The notes: a model not told the origin generated them from the sequence alone. 9,081 bases of DNA from Candidatus Gastranaerophilales bacterium (GCA_028694275.1 JAQUTS010000065.1:1-9081); one strand, 5' to 3'. Positions 1 through 5,898 are shown, counted from the first letter of the stretch. A program made the numbers and translations.

Positions 1-1099
1 GGATTACAACTGCGGCAAAAACAAATTTATCATCATACAGCCTTTTAGTCCCTGATAGAAATTGATACGGGATTTCATTCTGAATAAAATAACTCTCCAA
101 AGAGTACCTTAGAGCATCCCCTGATTCAGGGGCTATTATCCTGATATCACAAGGGTTAACATCGGATTCTAAAAGAAAAGAAATTTTATCAAGAATTTTT
201 TGCGCCATATCAATATTTTGTTCACTATTTACAAACTCAAAAGATGACAAGGCCTGCTTTTGAGCAGTAGTAAAATTATCAAATATAATTTGGGCATCCG
301 ATGGTTGTAATGAAAGCTCCAAAATCTCATCATCAAAATCACGCCACCCATCAGCATAAGCACACAAATACCCGCGCCTTGCCCCACCATGCCTATCAAA
401 CGCAATATAATACTCATCCACCTTGGCTGATAGAGTTTTCACAAAAGAAAAACCTTGATATGTCATTTCATCAAAATCATCGACAAGAAGATATTTAACT
501 CGATCAAAGTCTTTAATTTTGTTTTGCCTAAAAAGAGCCATAAATGCCTGAGTCTGGCGCAAATAGTCAAATGTACGGTATTTTAGCATATCTTCAACTG
601 TATCTTTGAACACTTTTTTAGCATCTTTGGCAAATGTTTCATTCAAAAGCTCTGACTTTGCGTCAATTTCTTCTTGAGATAATGCATTATGACTAATTAA
701 AGCATACCTTCTTAGTAGCTGATACATAAGGTTTTGCCCTGATAGGTAATCATCAAAACCGACTTTTTCAACATTTTTTTTGATTACATAAGATGTAACA
801 TTAACCCCTGTCATATCAGGTGAAACAACACTTTTGCCGTACTTTTCAGGCAAAATATTTTCAAAAACAGGCCAATTATTAAGAATAGATCTATACGCAA
901 GACCGTTAAAAGTATAAACGGGGTAACTTTGCCCATAGATACCTGCTTTTTTGAGGGCTTCGACAAACTTTTCTTTCAGGTGGGAATTTTGGCAAATGAC
1001 AAGGATTTCAGAGGTTTTGGCACCTTTTGAAATCAGCTCTGTGTATTTATTTATAAGCCATGTGGTCTTACCTGACCCCATATTTCCTGAGATAAGCAT
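1..1099 (-). CDS. UvrD/Rep-like superfamily 1 helicase, N-terminal part (runs off the left edge)
   Basis: 366 codons are open from the ATG at 1099 to the window edge, so the C-terminal part is missing. Visible motifs, in SF1A order: Walker A GNMGSGKTT (residues 5-13); a motif Ia-like strand ILVICQNS (32-39); motif Ic-like YTFNGLAY (62-69), corresponding to the TFHSFA block of UvrD; Walker B LLVDDFDEM (204-212); a motif III-like FDRHGGARRGY (234-244); FEFVNSEQNIDMAQKI (288-303), matching motif IV; and a second RecA-like domain start around IRIIAPES to IPYQFLSG (319-350). UvrD-family proteins are ATP-driven 3'-5' DNA translocases used in repair and recombination. Motif II has D-D-F-D where the family usually has D-E-x-Q, and motif III lacks the usual Q, so this is a divergent branch. 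An AddB-like or cyanobacterial UvrD-like protein is possible. The start is uncertain: an in-frame TAA lies just upstream and the good ribosome binding site points to another ATG. Confidence 0.85.
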   Translation of the reverse strand, partial: MLISGNMGSGKTTWLINKYTELISKGAKTSEILVICQNSHLKEKFVEALKKAGIYGQSYPVYTFNGLAYRSILNNWPVFENILPEKYGKSVVSPDMTGVNVTSYVIKKNVEKVGFDDYLSGQNLMYQLLRRYALISHNALSQEEIDAKSELLNETFAKDAKKVFKDTVEDMLKYRTFDYLRQTQAFMALFRQNKIKDFDRVKYLLVDDFDEMTYQGFSFVKTLSAKVDEYYIAFDRHGGARRGYLCAYADGWRDFDDEILELSLQPSDAQIIFDNFTTAQKQALSSFEFVNSEQNIDMAQKILDKISFLLESDVNPCDIRIIAPESGDALRYSLESYFIQNEIPYQFLSGTKRLYDDKFVFAAVVI

Positions 1100-1103
1100 G
1101 GCT

Positions 1104-1128
1104 TTATTTTAGCATGGGGGAATCCTCT
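1104..1128 (-). promoter_or_regulatory. Ribosome binding site with a three-codon start-stop ORF before the helicase
   Basis: On the minus strand AGAGGA (1123-1128) lies 7 nt before an ATG at 1115, but that frame reads only ATG CTA AAA TAA (1104-1115). The helicase ATG at 1099 is 16 nt further on, out of frame, and has no Shine-Dalgarno of its own. Either the helicase is made by reinitiation after the MLK peptide, or one A in the AAAA run (1107-1110) is extra: removing one would give MLNKAMLISGN continuing directly into the helicase. The pattern is seen directly; which explanation holds is unknown. An AT-rich TATATATA tract (about 1139-1148) could supply a -10 box. Confidence 0.6.
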
Positions 1129-1170
1129 ACACTTTTTCTATATATATAAGGACATACAATTCTTAACGAA

Positions 1171-1410
1171 AACCACCCCGCCATCTGGCAAATGAACTCA
1201 AAATCATTCACCCCATTTGAACTTTTATTAGAAATGCTGTTCAAAGCGGAGATCAACGGGTTGCCGAGTATGTCTGAGCGAGTGCAACGAGCGAGTTACG
1301 CAGGCTCCCACTTTACTTGAACTCAATAGTCCAGCGTGAACATAGCATTTGTTTTAAAAGTTTAACAAGGGTGGAGTTTTTTGCTTACTTTTTTGCGGAA
1401 AAAAAGTAAG
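1171..1410 (+). repeat. Dispersed structured repeat, copy A
   Basis: This non-coding segment shares three ordered blocks with 5951-6151. Block 1 is CCCGCCATCTGGCAA followed by TGAAC (1177-1197; 20 of 21 bases identical to the other copy). Block 2 is CGAGTTACGCAG (1292-1303; one difference). Block 3 is a hairpin at 1384-1410 with arms CTTACTTTTTT and AAAAAAGTAAG, a perfect 11-bp stem. The DNA between blocks differs in length and sequence. The layout suggests a multi-copy chromosomal element, or a non-coding RNA family, rather than a gene. No open frame here looks coding. The strand given is the orientation shared with copy B. Confidence 0.65.
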
Positions 1411-1436
1411 ACGCTGACAGGCGGAACTAAAAAGAG

Positions 1437-1458
1437 GCTGAAACAAGTTCAGCATGAC
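1437..1458. repeat. Short palindromic repeat with GTCAT flank (GCTGAA type)
   Basis: On the minus strand this reads GTCAT, then GCTGAA-CTTGT-TTCAGC, then CTCT: a 6-bp stem with a short loop. It has the same flank layout (GTCAT ... ATCT or similar) as the palindromes at 1508-1539 and 5738-5763, although the stem sequences differ. Such GTCAT-type palindromes are widely scattered in intergenic DNA of many bacteria. Confidence 0.55.
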
Positions 1459-1465
1459 AATATAA

Positions 1466-1497
1466 AAAAGAGGCAAATCTTTCGACTTGCCTCTTTT
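1466..1497 (-). terminator. Second terminator hairpin downstream of fusA
   Basis: Arms 1466-1479 and 1484-1497 form a 14-bp stem with a 4-nt loop. Read as minus-strand RNA the single imperfection is a G-U pair, and the stem ends in a run of six U; as plus-strand RNA it would be an A-C mismatch. It therefore best fits a back-up rho-independent terminator between fusA and the helicase. Confidence 0.7.
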
Positions 1498-1507
1498 AAA
1501 TTTATTG

Positions 1508-1539
1508 AGATTGCTTCGACCAAAAGGTCTCGCAATGAC
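1508..1539. repeat. Short palindromic repeat with GTCAT flank (TTGCGAG type)
   Basis: ATTGC (1510-1514) pairs with GCAAT (1532-1536), and inside it GACC (1518-1521) pairs with GGTC (1526-1529) around an AAAA loop. The minus strand reads GTCATTGCGAG at one end and GAAGCAATCT at the other. It belongs with the palindromes at 1437-1458 and 5738-5763 by its shared outer bases. Confidence 0.6.
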
Positions 1540-1610
1540 AGTTACTTATACTTTAGCTCCTGTGGAGTTTTTATTCTTAAAACTCTTACGTCGCCATCGT
1601 CCAATACGCA

Positions 1611-1638
1611 AAAAGGCGAAGCTCTCGCTTCACCTTTT
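1611..1638 (-). terminator. Rho-independent terminator of fusA
   Basis: A 12-bp stem (1611-1622 with 1627-1638) and a GAGA loop on the minus strand are followed by a run of five U, beginning about 20 nt after the fusA stop codon. One pair is U-G on the minus strand and would be a C-A mismatch on the plus strand, so the minus direction is favoured. Confidence 0.8.
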
Positions 1639-1658
1639 ATGCTTTATATCCGTAATGC

Positions 1659-3746
1659 CTAAGCTTTTGTACCGGCTTTAGCAACGATTTCTTCTTCAAT
1701 GTTCTTAGGAACTTGTTCATAATGTTTGAATTCCATTGTGAATGTTCCGCGACCTTGAGTTTTACTTCTGATGTCTGTTGCGTATCCGAACATCTCAGAT
1801 AGAGGAACTGTTGCGTTAACTTTTTGAATTCCTGTACCTTCGATCATTTCCATACCTTCAACACGACCGCGACGTGATGACAAGTCTCCGATTACATCCC
1901 CTGTATATTCTTCAGGAGCTTCAACTTCAACTTTCATCATAGGTTCAAGAACAACCGGCTGTGCTTTTTTAACAGCATCTTTGATTGCCATAGAACCGGC
2001 AATTTTGAACGCCATCTCAGATGAGTCGACATCGTGGTAAGAACCATCATAAAGAGTGACTTTTACGTCGATAACAGGATATCCTGCAACAACACCACCC
2101 TCAAGAGCTTCCTCCATACCTTTTCTGGCAGGCTCGATGTATTCTTTTGGAATAGAACCACCGACGATTTTATTTTCGAATACAAAACCTGCACCCAAAT
2201 CAGCAGGCTCAAGGTTAATTTTAACGTGACCGTATTGACCTTTACCACCTGATTGACGAGCGAATTTTGTATCAGAAGATGAGTTCGATTTGATAGTCTC
2301 ACGGTATGCAACCTGTGGTTTACCAACGTTCGCTTGAACTTTGAACTCACGCAACAATCTGTCAACAATGATATCCAAGTGAAGCTCACCCATGCCTGCG
2401 ATGATTGTTTGACCAGTTTCTTGGTCAGTTTTCACGCGGAATGAAGGATCTTCTTCTGCCAATTTGCCAAGAGCAAGTGACATTTTTTCTTGGTCAGCTT
2501 TTGTTTTTGGTTCGATTGCAACAGATATAACAGGTTCAGGAAATTCCATTCTTTCAAGAACAATTGGTTTTTTCTCATCACAAAGTGTATCACCTGTAGT
2601 TGTATCTTTCAAACCAACTACCGCACAAATATCACCCGCGTATACTTCTGAAATTTCTTCTCTGGCATCCGCTTGCATCTGTACGATACGGCTGATTCTT
2701 TCTTTTTTTCCGGTAACTGTGTTCAATACATAGCTGCCTGATTCCAATTTTCCGCTGTATACACGGATAAATGTCAAACGACCAACATAAGGGTCAGTCA
2801 TGATTTTGAAAGCAAGTGCTGAGAAAGGCTCAGTATCTGAGCTGTGTCTTTCATCTTCTGCATCTGTATCAGGGTGAACACCTTTGATAGCAGGTACATC
2901 TGTAGGAGCAGGCAAATAATCAACAACAGCATCCAACATCAATTGAACACCTTTGTTTTTGAATGCGCTACCACCTGTTACAGGAATAACTTTTCCTTCG
3001 ATAGTTGCTTTTCTAAGAGCGCGTTTGATTTCTGCAACAGAAATTTCTTCGCCTTCTAAGTATTTCATCATCAATTCATCATCACACTCAGCGACTGCTT
3101 CAATAAGCATTTCGCGACGAGTTGCAACTTCATCCAACATATCAGCAGGAATTTCTTCAACTTTTATGTCTGTACCAAGGTCATTTGTATAGATATGAGC
3201 TTTTTGCTCGATAATATCAACAATACCTTTTAGATTTTCTTCAGCTCCGATTGGAAGTTGGATAGCAAAAGCATTTCCGTTCAATCTTGTACGAATTTGA
3301 TCAACAACACGCAAGAAGTTTGCGCCTGTTCTGTCCATTTTGTTTACGAATACCATTCTTGGTACGCCGTATTTGTTAGCTTGTCTCCAAACTGTTTCTG
3401 ATTGTGGTTGAACACCCCCAACAGCACAGAAAACTGTAACAACACCGTCCAAAACACGCATAGAACGTTCTACTTCGATTGTGAAGTCAACGTGACCCGG
3501 TGTGTCGATAATGTTGATTTGGTGATTGTTCCAAGAACTTGTAACCGCAGCTGATGTGATTGTGATACCGCGTTCACGTTCTTGTTCCATCCAGTCTGTA
3601 GCAGCAGATCCATCGTGAACCTCACCGATTTTGTGAATCTTACCTGTATAATATAATATACGTTCAGTCGTAGTCGTTTTGCCTGCATCGATGTGAGCAG
3701 CAATACCGATATTACGGACTCTTTCTAAAGGTGTTTTTCTTGGCAT
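1659..3746 (-). CDS. fusA: Elongation factor G (EF-G)
   Basis: EF-G is the cytoplasmic GTPase that drives translocation of tRNA and mRNA on the ribosome and, with RRF, ribosome recycling. The 695 residues are a normal full length. GTPase motifs are intact: G1 AHIDAGKT (17-24), G2 RGIT (59-62), G3 DTPGH (81-85), G4 NKMD (135-138), G5 GSA (259-261). Domains II-V follow, including the domain IV region GGKGQYGHV, and the C-terminus SKTQGRGTFTMEF is typical. The start at 3746 is supported by AGGAAT about 6 nt upstream. The gene is usually third in the str operon after rpsL and rpsG; here it is cut off from them by two plus-strand genes and a terminator, so it needs its own promoter. Two terminators follow, and no tuf gene lies behind it. 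Wording of the N-terminal half is closest to cyanobacterial EF-G from memory. Confidence 0.98.
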   Translation of the reverse strand: MPRKTPLERVRNIGIAAHIDAGKTTTTERILYYTGKIHKIGEVHDGSAATDWMEQERERGITITSAAVTSSWNNHQINIIDTPGHVDFTIEVERSMRVLDGVVTVFCAVGGVQPQSETVWRQANKYGVPRMVFVNKMDRTGANFLRVVDQIRTRLNGNAFAIQLPIGAEENLKGIVDIIEQKAHIYTNDLGTDIKVEEIPADMLDEVATRREMLIEAVAECDDELMMKYLEGEEISVAEIKRALRKATIEGKVIPVTGGSAFKNKGVQLMLDAVVDYLPAPTDVPAIKGVHPDTDAEDERHSSDTEPFSALAFKIMTDPYVGRLTFIRVYSGKLESGSYVLNTVTGKKERISRIVQMQADAREEISEVYAGDICAVVGLKDTTTGDTLCDEKKPIVLERMEFPEPVISVAIEPKTKADQEKMSLALGKLAEEDPSFRVKTDQETGQTIIAGMGELHLDIIVDRLLREFKVQANVGKPQVAYRETIKSNSSSDTKFARQSGGKGQYGHVKINLEPADLGAGFVFENKIVGGSIPKEYIEPARKGMEEALEGGVVAGYPVIDVKVTLYDGSYHDVDSSEMAFKIAGSMAIKDAVKKAQPVVLEPMMKVEVEAPEEYTGDVIGDLSSRRGRVEGMEMIEGTGIQKVNATVPLSEMFGYATDIRSKTQGRGTFTMEFKHYEQVPKNIEEEIVAKAGTKA

Positions 3747-3780
3747 TGTTTTATTCCTATCTTCATTTACTATTTACCTG

Positions 3781-3821
3781 ATTATAGAAAAAAATATGCC
3801 ACAAACATACTTTGTTTTCAA
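3781..3821 (-). promoter_or_regulatory. Candidate fusA promoter
   Basis: On the minus strand TTGAAA (3816-3821) is followed after 17 nt by CATATT (3793-3798), which carries a TG one base upstream as in an extended -10. A consensus TATAAT (3781-3786) lies closer to the gene but has no matching -35. Either would give a short leader before the fusA ATG at 3746. A promoter here is expected because fusA is separated from rpsG. Confidence 0.45.
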
Positions 3822-3950
3822 GTGGAGTCTCCATCACGCTTTGCAAAGCTTAATTTTAATTTTGAGAATTTTTAACTAACCAATGAGTCATATTAAAAAT
3901 TCGCCTTCATAATAGTTCACAAAACGGTAACTTTTTTGCATTAAAGGTTT

Positions 3951-3979
3951 TATAATAGTTGTGTTAGGTAATGTGAAGG
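3951..3979 (+). promoter_or_regulatory. Promoter -10 and ribosome binding site of the 110-codon gene
   Basis: A perfect TATAAT (3951-3956) is followed by AAGG (3976-3979), 7 nt before the ATG at 3987. No convincing -35 box is seen at 16-18 nt upstream (TAACTT or similar). The spacing implies a leader of roughly 25 nt. Confidence 0.5.
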
Positions 3980-3986
3980 CAAAAAA

Positions 3987-4319
3987 ATGGTACAAGCAAT
4001 TTCACCAGTAATGCAAAGAGTTCAGCCGGCAGTGCAACCTGTTCAAGCGGTAGCACAAAGACCAGCGGCTACATATATTCCTACAGAAGAAAACCTCACA
4101 GAAGTTGCTCTTCGCAGACGTGAAAGCAGAATTCAACGTTCAACGGCTGAAGAAATAGAAGATTTGCACAAAATGGAAAAAACAGGAGTTATGGCTCCTG
4201 AAAAAGCGCAAGCACTAAAAGCTTACGCACTTGCTTCAATGCAAATTGATCTAAAACAACCACCCTCAGGACTTACAAAAAAACCCAATCCTGCAGGAGC
4301 TTTAAACGTCGTAGCATAA
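3987..4319 (+). CDS. Small unknown protein with a SHOCT-like helical hairpin, 110 residues
   Basis: I do not recognise this protein. It has a -10 box, a ribosome binding site and its own terminator, so it is probably a real gene. Residues 1-30 are a low-complexity stretch rich in Q, P, V and A (PAVQPVQAVAQRPAA). Residues 38-90 are charged and helical, with a pattern like the SHOCT helical hairpin: EEIEDLHKMEKTGVM, a turn, then EKAQALKAYALAS. The tail is rich in P, K and G. There is no signal peptide, membrane segment or cysteine. It is transcribed away from fusA and lies between fusA and rpsG, where cyanobacterial-type genomes normally have no gene. The helical part shares a weak pattern with the 58-codon gene at 4492. 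A cytoplasmic adaptor or regulatory role is only a guess. Confidence 0.75.
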   Translation: MVQAISPVMQRVQPAVQPVQAVAQRPAATYIPTEENLTEVALRRRESRIQRSTAEEIEDLHKMEKTGVMAPEKAQALKAYALASMQIDLKQPPSGLTKKPNPAGALNVVA

Positions 4320-4333
4320 ATTTTTCACCAGAC

Positions 4334-4361
4334 AAAAAACGAGCCAAATGGCTCGTTTTTT
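4334..4361 (+). terminator. Terminator of the 110-codon gene, twin of the hairpin at 4684
   Basis: A perfect 12-bp stem (AAAAAACGAGCC with GGCTCGTTTTTT) surrounds an AAAT loop and ends in six T, 15 nt after the stop codon. It can work in both directions. The 32 bases from 4334 match 4684-4715 at 31 positions. Confidence 0.88.
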
Positions 4362-4460
4362 GTATATTAATATACAAATAAAATATTAATATTGTAAAGA
4401 TTCTTAATAAAAAACAAAAAAAAGACAAGAAAATACTAACAGTTGTTTTTATATTAATAT
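4361..4460. promoter_or_regulatory. Three copies of the palindrome ATATTAATAT; possible operator
   Basis: The 10-bp palindrome ATATTAATAT occurs exactly at 4364-4373, 4383-4392 and 4451-4460. The first is the core of a perfect 16-bp palindrome TGTATATTAATATACA (4361-4376). All lie upstream of the 58-codon gene, the last one 31 nt before its ATG. A repeated dyad in front of a gene is what a repressor site can look like, but in such AT-rich DNA chance is a real alternative. Confidence 0.3.
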
Positions 4461-4491
4461 CACGAGGATGAGATTGAGGAGAATAATATAG

Positions 4492-4668
4492 ATGATAGAA
4501 GTATTTCCGTTTGAGAAGATTAGAATCATTGCAAGTTCGAGCAAACAGCAATTGATGGATATTGAAATAATGAAAAAAAATGGAGAAATCTCCGAGCATG
4601 AAGCCATAGAATACCAAAGACTTGTTTTGGAAGTATTCTTGACTCAAAAAGAATCATTCTGCGCATAA
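4492..4668 (+). CDS. Small unknown protein, 58 residues
   Basis: This short gene reads MIEVFPFEKIRI at its start and ends QKESFCA. AGGAG (4477-4481) lies 10 nt before the ATG. Residues 15-50 are predicted helix-turn-helix hairpin: QQLMDIEIMKKNGEI, then EHEAIEYQRLVLEV. This lines up without gaps with residues 55-84 of the 110-residue protein upstream, sharing D, M, K, G, A and L at the same spacing (about 6 of 30 identical), in the style of a SHOCT-like motif. It has no membrane segment, and a single cysteine near the end. It is followed by a terminator that is a near copy of the one behind the 110-codon gene. I do not recognise a family. Coding is likely from the start signal and clean frame, but a protein this short remains uncertain. 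Confidence 0.6.
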   Translation: MIEVFPFEKIRIIASSSKQQLMDIEIMKKNGEISEHEAIEYQRLVLEVFLTQKESFCA

Positions 4669-4683
4669 TATATATGCGCAAAT

Positions 4684-4711
4684 AAAAAACGAGCCAAATG
4701 GCTCGCTTTTT
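4684..4711 (-). terminator. Terminator of rpsL-rpsG, probably bidirectional
   Basis: Arms 4684-4695 and 4700-4711 form a 12-bp stem around an AAAT loop. In minus-strand RNA the one imperfect pair is G-U and the stem ends in six U, 18 nt after the rpsG stop; in plus-strand RNA it is an A-C mismatch. It therefore mainly serves rpsG, and may also stop the 58-codon gene whose stop is 15 nt away on the other side. Confidence 0.82.
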
Positions 4712-4729
4712 GTATTTATTTTTTGAAGA

Positions 4730-5200
4730 CTAATATCTGTAATGAGCAAAAGCCTTATTGGCTTCGGCCATTTTGTGGGTGTCTTCTTTTTTCTTAACTG
4801 ATGAACCTGTGTTATTAGCTGCATCCAAGATTTCGGCAGTAAGTTTTTCTACCATTGATTTACCGCTTCTGCCTTTAGCATAATCGATTAACCAAGTTGT
4901 ACCCTTTGCCATACCGCGATCAGGTTTAACTTCCAAAGGTACTTGATATGTAGAACCACCGATTCTTCTTGCTTTAACTTCAAGCAAAGGAGTAACGTTT
5001 TTGATAGCTTTTTCAAAAACTTCCATTGGCTCTTGTTTTGTTTTTTCTTGAATTTTTTCCATAGTTGAGTAGAAAATTTTCTCAGCTATGCTTTTTTTAC
5101 CGCGACGCATAAGTCTATTGATAAATCTAGAAACATCTACACTTTTATAGACCGGATCCGGTAGTGGAACTCTTTTTGCTGGTTTGCTTCTTCTTGCCAT
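4730..5200 (-). CDS. rpsG: 30S ribosomal protein S7
   Basis: S7 binds the 3' major domain of 16S rRNA, starts assembly of the 30S head and lines the E-site and mRNA exit. The 156 residues are the usual bacterial length. Recognisable parts are the basic N-terminus MARRSKPAKR, FINRLMRRGKKSIAEKIFY, the conserved core EVKARRIGGSTYQVP (74-88), and the end KMAEANKAFAHYRY, which is the cyanobacterial form. AAGGA lies about 8 nt before the ATG. Its start is 10 nt after the rpsL stop, so the two are co-transcribed. It is followed by a terminator rather than by fusA. In Escherichia coli S7 represses its own operon by binding between rpsL and rpsG; with a spacer of only 10 nt that site could not be formed here in the same way (inference). 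Confidence 0.98.
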   Translation of the reverse strand: MARRSKPAKRVPLPDPVYKSVDVSRFINRLMRRGKKSIAEKIFYSTMEKIQEKTKQEPMEVFEKAIKNVTPLLEVKARRIGGSTYQVPLEVKPDRGMAKGTTWLIDYAKGRSGKSMVEKLTAEILDAANNTGSSVKKKEDTHKMAEANKAFAHYRY

Positions 5201-5210
5201 ATTCTAATCC

Positions 5211-5585
5211 TTACTTTTTAGCTCTTTTTGCGCCATACTTACTTCTGGCTTGGTTTCTGTTTGCAACGCCTGCTGCGTCCAATGTTCCTCTGATGATGTG
5301 GTAACGAACACCGGGAAGATCTTTTACCCTGCCGCCTCTAATCATTACAACAGAGTGCTCTTGCAAGTTATGACCGATACCAGGAATGTAAGCTGTTACT
5401 TCAAACCCGTTAGTCAATCTAACCCTTGCAACTTTACGAAGAGCTGAGTTTGGTTTTTTAGGGGTAGTTGTGTATACCCTTGTGCAAACGCCACGACGTT
5501 GTGGACAGCTCATCATAGCAGGTGATTTTGTTTTATCTATGATTTTTTTACGTTCTTTACGTACTAGTTGATTGATAGTTGGCAT
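5211..5585 (-). CDS. rpsL: 30S ribosomal protein S12
   Basis: S12 sits at the decoding centre of the 30S subunit and affects tRNA selection accuracy. The 124 residues are full length, with the near-invariant TTTPKKPNSALRKVARVRLT (39-58), GIGHNLQEHSVV, RGGRVKDLPGVRYHIIRG and the basic C-terminus SKYGAKRAKK. The lysines that are altered in streptomycin-resistant mutants of other bacteria (K43 of PKKPNSA and K88 of RVKDLPGV in this numbering) are in the ordinary sensitive form. The ribosome binding site AAGGAG is 6 nt before the ATG. It is the first gene of the rpsL-rpsG unit; a promoter with a consensus -35 lies about 100 nt upstream. Confidence 0.98.
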   Translation of the reverse strand: MPTINQLVRKERKKIIDKTKSPAMMSCPQRRGVCTRVYTTTPKKPNSALRKVARVRLTNGFEVTAYIPGIGHNLQEHSVVMIRGGRVKDLPGVRYHIIRGTLDAAGVANRNQARSKYGAKRAKK

Positions 5586-5655
5586 GTTTTCTCCTTTTGC
5601 CTTCTTGGTTTATTTTGCTGTGTTTTAAGGGCTCACAAAACAGCCCGTATACTCT

Positions 5656-5684
5656 ATAAAACTACAAGCATAACCCTCTGTCAA
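5656..5684 (-). promoter_or_regulatory. Promoter of rpsL-rpsG
   Basis: The minus strand has a perfect TTGACA -35 (5679-5684) and, after 17 nt, TTTTAT (5656-5661) as the -10; TATAGA just downstream is an alternative at a longer 20-nt spacing. The leader before rpsL is about 65 nt and contains a small hairpin, GGGCT paired with AGCCC (5629-5646), whose role is unknown. Confidence 0.6.
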
Positions 5685-5737
5685 CTTGTGATTGAGTTTT
5701 TTTAGGGAATTTGTAGTTTTGTTAAAAGAAATGGCTC

Positions 5738-5763
5738 GTCATTCCGAATTTATTTCGGAATCT
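5738..5763. repeat. Short palindromic repeat with GTCAT flank (TTCCGAA type)
   Basis: GTC at 5738 is followed by ATTCCGAA (5741-5748), a 5-nt loop, TTCGGAAT (5754-5761) and CT. The 8-bp stem is perfect. Its outer bases (GTCAT ... ATCT) match the palindromes at 1437-1458 and 1508-1539, read on the opposite strand, so all three appear to be one class with exchangeable stems. Confidence 0.6.
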
Positions 5764-5818
5764 TGCGATTATTCACATTTTAAAAATATGAATTTTAGTT
5801 TCGTCTTCGACGAGTTCA

Positions 5819-5856
5819 TTTTCTTTCTTTTTGTTCGCAAGCAAAAAGAAAGAAAA
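5819..5856. repeat. Perfect 15-bp inverted repeat, pyrimidine arm and purine arm
   Basis: The arm TTTTCTTTCTTTTTG (5819-5833) is exactly complementary to CAAAAAGAAAGAAAA (5842-5856), with the 8-nt loop TTCGCAAG. No gene ends next to it, so it is not an obvious terminator; the nearest ends or starts are over 200 bp away. The pyrimidine-then-purine make-up resembles the hairpins that end repeat copies A and B. Confidence 0.75.
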
Positions 5857-5898
5857 CAGAACCAAAAGAAAGAATAAACTGCGTTAGATTACAGAATA

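Noticed and set aside
1381..1681. Two overlapping plus-strand frames of 93 and 64 codons in the spacer before fusA
   Set aside because: They run through the repeat hairpins, palindromes and both terminators, have no ribosome binding site, and their translations look like random frames of structured DNA.
2034..3703. Several frames of 70-110 codons on both strands inside fusA
   Set aside because: They are shadows of the strongly conserved EF-G frame and have no start signals.
4468..4491. Leader peptide MRLRRII ending right before the 58-codon gene
   Set aside because: It has a GAGG upstream, but the frame coincides with the ribosome binding site region of the next gene and is too short to separate from chance.
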